This document shows, piece after piece, positions 1 to 5,761 of a DNA stretch of 9,644 bases. The stretch comes from Syntrophomonadaceae bacterium (lineage in GTDB: Bacteria; Bacillota; Dethiobacteria; DTU022). The DNA is taken from assembly GCA_003553305.1 (NCBI GenBank), contig PWEB01000286.1, positions 1 through 9,644 on the forward strand, written 5' to 3'. Numbering within the stretch: position 1 is the first letter of the stretch; each line of letters begins with the position of its first letter. Made by a program: the position numbers and the translations under genes. The notes under the pieces are model-generated. The model was not told the DNA's origin and made no database searches. It worked only from the letters and a program-made list of their open reading frames with translations.

Positions 1-1
1 G

Positions 2-328
2 TGCGGGGTCAATTTAGTAAAAAACGCAGAGCGCGTAGCCACCTTTTGCAACGATGTAGGCGGAGATATCGCAGGAATTATCAGTGGTACCCTGGTGACC
101 ATTTTAGTTATGAAGCTTATCATCGCTGTTCCTTACTACCAGGCTGAATTTTACCTGGGAATTCTGATAACTTCTTTAATAGCGGCAATCACAGTCGGCG
201 GAAAAGCGTGGGGCAAAATTATAGCTATTAATAATTCAACAGAGGTTATTCTTTTAGTCGGTTTTGTGCTTACTAAAATGCAAAATCCGGTAAGAATATT
301 TAGTAAAAGTGGTAATAGCGTGGGGTGA
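2..328 (+). CDS. Small membrane protein of unknown function, 3' end only
   Basis: An open frame enters from the left edge and runs 108 codons to a TGA at 326-328; its start lies outside the window. The visible protein begins with a polar stretch containing the string NAERVATFCNDVGGDIAG. This is followed by two hydrophobic segments at visible residues about 23-43 and 49-66, a GGKAWGK turn, a short third hydrophobic stretch at about 82-90, and a basic tail (NPVRIFSKSGNSVG). That pattern suggests an integral membrane protein with two or three membrane passes. I do not recognise the family securely; a resemblance to small clostridial proteins annotated as CorB-like is only an impression. An internal GTG at 95 could be called as a start, but the frame is open and protein-like upstream of it, so the gene most likely begins before the window. 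Its stop overlaps the GTG at 325 and lies 5 nt before the preferred dxs ATG, so the two genes are probably cotranscribed. Confidence 0.6.
   Translation, partial: CGVNLVKNAERVATFCNDVGGDIAGIISGTLVTILVMKLIIAVPYYQAEFYLGILITSLIAAITVGGKAWGKIIAINNSTEVILLVGFVLTKMQNPVRIFSKSGNSVG
322..328 (+). promoter_or_regulatory. Ribosome binding site of dxs (decides the start)
   Basis: GGGGTGA at 322-328 resembles the 3' part of the Shine-Dalgarno consensus (GAGGTGA) and sits 5 nt before the ATG at 334. The in-frame GTG at 325 lies inside this motif and has no comparable purine-rich site upstream of it. The motif also contains the stop codon of the upstream gene, so termination and re-initiation are probably coupled. 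Confidence 0.55.
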
Positions 329-333
329 AATTG

Positions 334-2226
334 ATGAGCGGTATTTTAAAATCTATAAAGCTGCCAGACGATCTAAAAAATCTTGATGATGGCCAGATGA
401 TTGAAGCTGCCGGAGAAGTCCGTAAATATATGATCCAAACCGTAGCTGATAACGGTGGGCATTTGGCGGCAAGCCTGGGTGTAGTCGAGTTGACCCTGGC
501 CCTGCACAGCACTTTTAACAGCCCCAGGGACCGTATTATCTGGGATGTAGGCCATCAGAGCTATCCCCATAAACTGTTGACCGGCCGGTGGGATCAATTT
601 CAGACTTTACGCCAGCACGAGGGCTTGTGCGGTTTCCCAAAGCCGGAAGAAAGCGAACATGACTCTTTTCTAACCGGTCACAGCAGCACTTCTATCTCAG
701 CAGCGCTTGGCCTGGCCCAGGCCCGTGATTATAACGGTGATGATTACAAGGTTCTAGCCGTGATTGGAGATGGTGCTTTAACCGGGGGAATGTCTTTCGA
801 AGCGCTTAACCACGCCGGGCATTTAAAGGCCAACGTACTGGTTATACTTAACGACAATAAAATGTCGATCAGCTCAAACGTAGGTAGTATGTCTGCTTAC
901 CTGGGACGAATTCGCTCTGATCCGAAGTACTCGCGCCTTAAAAAAGATTTCGAAAGCTTTGTAAATCGCATTCCGTGGATCGGGAAAAAAGCGGTTGATT
1001 TCGCTGAAAGAATAAAAGGCGGCCTAAAGTACCTCGTTATGCCGGGCATGATCTTTGAAGAACTGGGCTTTACTTATTTCGGGCCGGTTGACGGACACAA
1101 CATTACTGCTGTCAAAAGAATTCTTAAGCAAGCTGATCAGATGCCGGGTCCCGTGCTGGTTCATGTGGTCACTGAAAAAGGAAAGGGCTATCATTATGCC
1201 GAGCAATCGCCCGAAATGTTTCACGGCATCGGCCCCTTTGACTTAAATAACGGAAAGCTTTTGAAAAACAAGAAAAGCGCTTCCTATACTGAAGTATTCG
1301 GCAATACCCTGATTAATTTAAGCCGTAAAAATCCTAATATAATGGCTGTTACCGCAGCAATGACAACCGGTACCGGGCTTACTGAATTCGCCAAAGAATT
1401 TCCGGACCGGTTTTATGATGTCGGTATTGCCGAGCAACACGCTGTAACCCTTTCTGCAGCGCTTGCCGCCGGAGGAATGCGGCCGGTAGTGGCTATATAC
1501 AGCACCTTTTTGCAGCGGGCTTATGACCAAATCTTACATGATACATGTATCCAAAGCCTACCCGTTGTTTTTGCAATTGACAGAGCAGGGATTACCGGAG
1601 AAGATGGCGAAACGCACCAGGGGCTTTTCGATATTTCTTATCTGCGCAGCTTGCCTAACATGTCAATTATGGCACCATCTAATGAAAATGAACTACAAAA
1701 TATGCTTACCACAGCGCTTAATCAAAAGATTGGTCCTGTTGCTTTACGTTATCCCCGTGATAAAGTTGAAGGGGTGGAACTTGGAAGCCCGCAATGTATA
1801 CCATGGGGCAAAGGCGAGCTGCTAAGGCAGGGCAACGATTTGCTGATTCTTGCTGCTGGGACAGTGGTCAATAGTGCTTTGACAGCGTATGAAAAGCTTT
1901 TCTGGCAGGGTATAAAAACAGCGATAATCAACGTTCGGTTTATAAAACCCCTTGATGAAGATCTGATTATTTACTGGGCACAAAAGTGCCGCCGTATAAT
2001 AACCATTGAAGAAAATGTTTTAGCAGGCGGTTTTGGGAGCGGAGTGATGGAACTATTTGAAAAACATGGTCTCTGCCTGCCTATAAAACGCCTGGGCATC
2101 GATGATCAGTTCGTAGAACATGGCAAGCGGTCAAATATGCTTGCTGCTTATAATCTTGACAGTGAAGGCATCTATAAAGAAGCAATGGCTTTTACCGGCG
2201 GTAAAGCCGTAGAAGGTCAAAGTTGA
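334..2226 (+). CDS. dxs: 1-deoxy-D-xylulose-5-phosphate synthase
   Basis: This thiamine-diphosphate enzyme condenses pyruvate with glyceraldehyde 3-phosphate to give 1-deoxy-D-xylulose 5-phosphate. It is the entry step of the MEP isoprenoid pathway and also feeds thiamine and pyridoxal synthesis in many bacteria; it acts in the cytoplasm. The 630-residue length is normal for the family. Visible landmarks, numbered from ATG 334, are the DVGHQSYPHKLLTGR segment (about 71-85), HSSTSISAALG (about 116-126), and the ThDP/Mg motif GDGALTGG with its partner ND (145-152 and 173-174). The C-terminal half has the catalytic glutamate in DVGIAEQHA (E367), the pyrimidine-domain block DRAGITGEDGETHQG (about 416-430) and the substrate-binding arginines in RYPRDK (about 472-477). 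A transketolase C-terminal domain completes it. A GTG at 325 would add three residues but would lie within the ribosome binding site. The stop overlaps the tlyA start by 4 nt, indicating translational coupling. Confidence 0.97.
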   Translation: MSGILKSIKLPDDLKNLDDGQMIEAAGEVRKYMIQTVADNGGHLAASLGVVELTLALHSTFNSPRDRIIWDVGHQSYPHKLLTGRWDQFQTLRQHEGLCGFPKPEESEHDSFLTGHSSTSISAALGLAQARDYNGDDYKVLAVIGDGALTGGMSFEALNHAGHLKANVLVILNDNKMSISSNVGSMSAYLGRIRSDPKYSRLKKDFESFVNRIPWIGKKAVDFAERIKGGLKYLVMPGMIFEELGFTYFGPVDGHNITAVKRILKQADQMPGPVLVHVVTEKGKGYHYAEQSPEMFHGIGPFDLNNGKLLKNKKSASYTEVFGNTLINLSRKNPNIMAVTAAMTTGTGLTEFAKEFPDRFYDVGIAEQHAVTLSAALAAGGMRPVVAIYSTFLQRAYDQILHDTCIQSLPVVFAIDRAGITGEDGETHQGLFDISYLRSLPNMSIMAPSNENELQNMLTTALNQKIGPVALRYPRDKVEGVELGSPQCIPWGKGELLRQGNDLLILAAGTVVNSALTAYEKLFWQGIKTAIINVRFIKPLDEDLIIYWAQKCRRIITIEENVLAGGFGSGVMELFEKHGLCLPIKRLGIDDQFVEHGKRSNMLAAYNLDSEGIYKEAMAFTGGKAVEGQS

Positions 2227-3059
2227 GCCGTTCGAAACACAAAGGACGTCTCGATCAATTACTGCAGGAACAACGTCCTGATCTGAGCCGCTCTCGTGTG
2301 CAGGCTGAAATTATGGCTGGCAAAGTCCTGGTGAACGGGCAGGTTTATGATAAGCCGGGCACTTTGATTGAGAGTAGTGCAAGCATTGAGCTTCTCGAAC
2401 CTGAAAACCCTTACGTCAGCCGGGGCGGTTTGAAGCTGGAAGGCGCTATAAAAGATTTTAATCTTTCAGTGGCAGATCTTACTGTCCTTGATGTAGGCGC
2501 TTCAACCGGGGGCTTTACAGATTGTCTGCTCCAAAAAGGAGCCAGGATTGTCTATGCCCTGGACGTGGGTTACGGTCAGCTTGATTATGGTCTGCGCGAG
2601 GATCCACGGGTTGTGATCATGGAACGTTTTAATGTTCGCCACCTAAAAGAAAATGATCTTCCAGAAACACCGGACCTGGCTGTGATTGATGTTTCTTTTA
2701 TCTCTCTTTCAAAAGTTTTGCCAGTGCTTGGTCAATTAAATATTCCCGCCATACTGGCTCTTATAAAACCCCAATTTGAAGCAGGACGTGAAGACGCCAC
2801 TAAAGGCGAAGGAGTAATCCGCGACCCCGGATTGCATCGAAAAATACTCATCAACAATATACAGTTATCCTGTAGTTACAGTTATTGCTGCCGGGAAATT
2901 ACTTATTCGAAATGGCCCGGTCCAAAAGGTAATCTTGAATACTTTATTTATTACAAACGGAAGGAAAGCGGAAGCTGCACCTGTCAATCAGAATACTTCT
3001 CTATTGCATCAAGTGTCGTTGATCAGGCCCACCTGGTACTTTTACGACCAAAGAAGTAA
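2223..3059 (+). CDS. tlyA: TlyA-family rRNA 2'-O-methyltransferase (S4 + FtsJ fold)
   Basis: Members of this family (hemolysin A/TlyA, B. subtilis YqxC) are S-adenosylmethionine-dependent methyltransferases; mycobacterial TlyA methylates ribose 2'-OH groups in 16S and 23S rRNA. The 278 residues fit the family. An S4 RNA-binding domain spans about 8-65 (GRLDQLLQEQ, SRSRVQAEIMAGKVLVNG). A YVSRGGLKLEGA linker leads to a Rossmann-like domain with the SAM motif LDVGASTGGFTDCLL (89-103). The K-D-K-E catalytic tetrad is present as K71, D156 (VIDVSF), K182 (LIKPQFEAG) and E239 (GNLEYF). The start is TTG 2223, preceded by AGAAGGT at 2211-2217 and overlapping the dxs stop. Two stretches fit the family poorly: residues 207-231, with three cysteines and SKWPGP where SPIxGP is usual, and 248-260, with two more cysteines. 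The ending IASSVVDQAH looks family-like again. The gene appears intact, but local sequence error or divergence is possible. In vivo substrate is inferred. Confidence 0.9.
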   Translation: MSRSKHKGRLDQLLQEQRPDLSRSRVQAEIMAGKVLVNGQVYDKPGTLIESSASIELLEPENPYVSRGGLKLEGAIKDFNLSVADLTVLDVGASTGGFTDCLLQKGARIVYALDVGYGQLDYGLREDPRVVIMERFNVRHLKENDLPETPDLAVIDVSFISLSKVLPVLGQLNIPAILALIKPQFEAGREDATKGEGVIRDPGLHRKILINNIQLSCSYSYCCREITYSKWPGPKGNLEYFIYYKRKESGSCTCQSEYFSIASSVVDQAHLVLLRPKK

Positions 3060-3072
3060 AAACCCTGAAAGG

Positions 3073-3095
3073 ATTTCTGCCTGGAGTGCAGAAAT
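3073..3095 (+). terminator. Hairpin after tlyA: weak terminator, attenuator or processing site
   Basis: ATTTCTGC (3073-3080) and GCAGAAAT (3088-3095) form a perfect 8-bp stem around a 7-nt loop, extendable by two G-T wobbles at its base. It begins 13 nt after the tlyA stop. The following bases are TTTAATACTAAG, not a solid T-run, so this is at best a leaky intrinsic terminator. It could instead protect the upstream mRNA end or mark a processing site. nadK follows 60 nt later in the same direction. Confidence 0.4.
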
Positions 3096-3111
3096 TTAAT
3101 ACTAAGCTTTA

Positions 3112-3134
3112 ATTACAGTAATAACAAGTATTAC
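3112..3134 (+). promoter_or_regulatory. ATTAC/GTAAT dyad cluster upstream of nadK, possible operator
   Basis: Three alternating half-sites occur in 23 nt: ATTAC (3112-3116), GTAAT (3118-3122) and ATTAC (3130-3134). The first pair makes the 11-nt palindrome ATTACAGTAAT. The second pair extends to GTAATA-5 nt-TATTAC (3118-3134). The cluster ends 9 nt before the nadK ribosome binding site. The arrangement suits a dimeric repressor site; as RNA the A/U-rich stems would be weak. No regulator is assigned and no convincing -35/-10 pair was found here. Confidence 0.3.
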
Positions 3135-3143
3135 GGAAACCTT

Positions 3144-3150
3144 AGGAGGT
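3144..3150 (+). promoter_or_regulatory. Ribosome binding site of nadK (decides the start)
   Basis: AGGAGGT is a consensus Shine-Dalgarno sequence. It lies 5 nt before the ATG at 3156 but only 2 nt before an in-frame TTG at 3153, so ATG 3156 is the better start. Confidence 0.7.
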
Positions 3151-3155
3151 ATTTG

Positions 3156-4007
3156 ATGAAAGATATTGGAATTATTCCTAACTGGCATAAAAAGAATACT
3201 ACCCTGGTTGTCAATAATATTAAATATTTTTTTGAGCAGCGCAATATTCCGATCCAAATTGCCAGCAGTACTGACGCTGATTTTTATAGTACCGAATCCT
3301 TGGCAGATCAACTGAACAGTTGGTGTGGGAAACTTAAAATAATCATTGTCGTCGGAGGCGATGGAACAATTCTAAGGGTGGGCAGAGATCTTGCCTCCTG
3401 GGATGTCCCGATTCTCGGCATCAATCTTGGTCAAAAAGGCTTTTTAGCGGAGATTGAAGTTGAAAAAATGGAACGTTTTCTTCAATATATTGCGACAGAT
3501 CAGTACAGCACCCAGGAACGGATTATGCTGGAAGCCCGGCTGCAACGCAAAGATGAGGAGCTTGGCTATTACCTGGCTTTCAATGATATTGTGATAGCCA
3601 GGGGGCCATTTTCCAGAAATATTAAGGTCGATGCACTAGTCAATGATGATTTTATGGAAAGCTATTCCGGGGATGGAATAATCGTAGCTACACCAACCGG
3701 TTCCACTGCCTACTCTCTGGCAGCAGGGGGGCCGATTATAAACCCAACCATGGATCTCTTTGTGATCACTCCCATTTGTCCCCACAGCCTCTATAATCGG
3801 TCTGTTATTATAAACGGTACCGATACAATGGAACTAAAGGTGGATTCTCGCCAGGTCAAGGTTGTGCTCACTGTTGACGGACAGGTGCGTTTTGCCCTGG
3901 AAGATAATGATAAGATAGCGCTCTGCCGTGCAAAAGAAAAAGTAAAAATGGTCTGTTTCCATGATTACTCGTTCTACAGACTGCTGCATCAAAAATTAAA
4001 AGCTTAA
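3156..4007 (+). CDS. nadK: NAD kinase
   Basis: NAD kinase phosphorylates the 2'-OH of the adenosine ribose of NAD to make NADP, using ATP or polyphosphate; it is cytoplasmic and usually oligomeric. The protein has 283 residues, as expected. Visible motifs are the catalytic GGDGT loop (67-71, VVGGDGTILR), a family-type INLGQKGFLAEIE segment (about 89-101), the ND pair in AFNDIVIARG (143-144) that contacts substrate, and the diagnostic glycine-rich block from DGIIVATPTGS through AYSLAAGGPI (173-194). The C-terminal part, including ITPICPHSLYNRSVII (about 204-219) and LTVDGQ (about 238-243), is also typical. It is preceded by a 96-nt gap containing a hairpin and a dyad cluster, and recN follows 21 nt later, so nadK-recN may be partly independent of dxs-tlyA. 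No sign of truncation. Confidence 0.96.
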   Translation: MKDIGIIPNWHKKNTTLVVNNIKYFFEQRNIPIQIASSTDADFYSTESLADQLNSWCGKLKIIIVVGGDGTILRVGRDLASWDVPILGINLGQKGFLAEIEVEKMERFLQYIATDQYSTQERIMLEARLQRKDEELGYYLAFNDIVIARGPFSRNIKVDALVNDDFMESYSGDGIIVATPTGSTAYSLAAGGPIINPTMDLFVITPICPHSLYNRSVIINGTDTMELKVDSRQVKVVLTVDGQVRFALEDNDKIALCRAKEKVKMVCFHDYSFYRLLHQKLKA

Positions 4008-4028
4008 ATCTTATTAGGGGGCACGCAG

Positions 4029-5741
4029 ATGCTTGTCGAATTAAATATATCAAATTTCGCTTTGATTGAAGATTTAAATTTTAAATTTAGTGCCGGTTTA
4101 AATATTCTGAGCGGAGAAACCGGGGCCGGCAAATCAATTGTGATCGGAGCGGTAAATTTACTACTGGGTGAACGGGCTGCTGTCGAACAGATCCGACATA
4201 ATGAGGATTCCGCTTACGTTGAAGGGATCATCAGTTATGCTCCCACTTTTCAAAAAGAAATTAACGATATTCTGGAACAGGCCGAAATTGAAACCAGTGA
4301 CGAGCTAATCATTGCCCGTGAACTATATCGCAGTGGCCGCAGCGTAGCCAGGGTTAACGGCCGGGCCGTTCCTGTCTCATTTCTAAAAGAAATCGGACAG
4401 TATTTAATAGATCTACACGGTCAGCATCAGCACCAGTCCCTTTTGCGCCCGGAACAGCACCTCGAACTGCTTGATTCTTTTGGCGGGGAAAAGCTGTTTG
4501 CATCTCGGAACAGATTAAAAGAGTTGTTTAAAGAAAGGCAGGATCTAAAAAAGGAGCTTTCAGAGTTGGGAGATGACAGCGCTGAACGTCAACGCCGGTT
4601 GGATGTTTATGATTTTCAACTTAAAGAGATCAGGGAGGCAGGGTTGGAAAGCGGAGAAGATGATGAATTGGCCAGGAAAGAAAAAGTTATGGCCAATGCT
4701 GAAAAATTGTGGGCCATCACCGCACAGGCCTATGCTGATATTTACACCGGCCAAGAAGAAAGTCCGGTTGAGGCTATAATTGACCGGTTGAACCGCTCAC
4801 ACAGCGCCCTGATCGAAGCAGCGCAGCTTGATGAAAGCCTGGCTCCTTTACTTGACATGTTAGCCAGCGCTTCCGCCCAGTTAGACGAAGTTTCTCATGA
4901 ACTTCGCGATTATCAGTCTAAACTGGAGTTTGACCCTGCTGAATTAACGGTTATCCAGGATCGCCTGAACCTGATCAAGAATTTAAAACGCAAATATGGT
5001 CCGACTATTGATGAAATAATTGCTTTTGCCGATCAGATTGAAGTTGAAATGGAACGTCTTAGAAACAGTGAAGAAACAGCTGAAAATCTTGAACGGAAAA
5101 TCAATGATCTTGAAAGACAGTTGTTTGAAGAAAGTATCGTTTTGCGCGATCTGCGCCGCCAAACAGCAGACTCTCTGGAGAAACATTTAGAAGAATGCCT
5201 TCAGGAACTGGCCCTGCCCAATGCCCGTTTTGAAGCCAGCATGCATGACAAAGATAGCTATTCTCCAAAAGGGATGGATCAGATCGAATTCCTGTTCAGC
5301 GCAAATCAGGGCGAAGCAGTCAAACCGCTGACAAAAATTATTTCAGGCGGAGAAGTCTCCCGGGTTATGCTTGCTCTTAAAACTATCTTAGCCCGTCAGG
5401 ACCGCGTGCCCACCCTTATTTTTGATGAAGTGGATAGCGGGGTAGGAGGAAGCACTGTACAGGCAGTTGCTGAAAAACTGGCCCAACTGTCTGCGCATCA
5501 CCAGGTAATGTGCGTCACTCACAGCCCGCAAATTGCAGCCATGGCTGAATGCCACTATAGTTTATACAAAGAAACTGTTAATAAAAGGACCCTGACCCGG
5601 TCCATAAAACTATCTGAGGAAGAGAGACGGGAAGAGTTGGCCCGGATGCTTGACGGAGCGAGTATTGATCAAGTCAGCCTCAATCATGTCGACAGCGTTT
5701 TGGACCGGGCCCGGCGTTTTAAAGAAGAAATGATCGGCTAA
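4029..5741 (+). CDS. recN: DNA repair protein RecN (SMC-like ATPase)
   Basis: RecN is an SMC-related ATPase recruited early to DNA double-strand breaks, where it tethers DNA and assists RecA-dependent recombination. The 570-residue length is typical. The N-terminal ATPase half starts with LNISNFALIEDL and carries Walker A GETGAGKS (29-36), followed by LIDLHGQHQHQSLL (127-139), a RecN hallmark. Residues about 155-400 are rich in Glu, Lys, Leu and Gln and form the antiparallel coiled coil, interrupted near 321 by RKYG. The C-terminal ATPase half has the ABC signature ISGGEVSR (438-445), Walker B TLIFDEVDSGVGG (462-474) and the switch histidine in THSPQIAAMA (497-506). The start is ATG 4029 with AGGGGG at 4016-4021. 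No argR gene lies between nadK and recN although one often does in related genomes. An SOS operator upstream was not recognised. Confidence 0.97.
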   Translation: MLVELNISNFALIEDLNFKFSAGLNILSGETGAGKSIVIGAVNLLLGERAAVEQIRHNEDSAYVEGIISYAPTFQKEINDILEQAEIETSDELIIARELYRSGRSVARVNGRAVPVSFLKEIGQYLIDLHGQHQHQSLLRPEQHLELLDSFGGEKLFASRNRLKELFKERQDLKKELSELGDDSAERQRRLDVYDFQLKEIREAGLESGEDDELARKEKVMANAEKLWAITAQAYADIYTGQEESPVEAIIDRLNRSHSALIEAAQLDESLAPLLDMLASASAQLDEVSHELRDYQSKLEFDPAELTVIQDRLNLIKNLKRKYGPTIDEIIAFADQIEVEMERLRNSEETAENLERKINDLERQLFEESIVLRDLRRQTADSLEKHLEECLQELALPNARFEASMHDKDSYSPKGMDQIEFLFSANQGEAVKPLTKIISGGEVSRVMLALKTILARQDRVPTLIFDEVDSGVGGSTVQAVAEKLAQLSAHHQVMCVTHSPQIAAMAECHYSLYKETVNKRTLTRSIKLSEEERREELARMLDGASIDQVSLNHVDSVLDRARRFKEEMIG

Positions 5742-5761
5742 AAGGATCGGGAGGGTTATGT

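Noticed and set aside
325..333. GTG at 325 as the dxs start
   Set aside because: It lies inside the GGGGTGA ribosome binding motif that properly serves ATG 334, and nothing upstream of it would recruit ribosomes as well.
1540..1551. Perfect 12-nt palindrome GATACATGTATC inside dxs
   Set aside because: About two 12-nt palindromes are expected by chance in a window this size (roughly 9,600/4,096), and it lies in a well-conserved coding segment.
1523..1825. Plus-strand open frame of 100 codons in another frame within dxs
   Set aside because: It overlaps the conserved catalytic half of dxs and encodes no recognisable motif.
3003..3099. Alternative +1-frame C-terminus of TlyA running on to the TAA at 3097
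   Set aside because: The in-frame ending IASSVVDQAHLVLLRPKK matches the usual end of TlyA proteins better than the +1 reading, so the stop at 3057-3059 was kept.
3153..3155. TTG at 3153 as the nadK start
   Set aside because: It is only 2 nt from the AGGAGGT motif; ATG 3156 has better spacing and codon.
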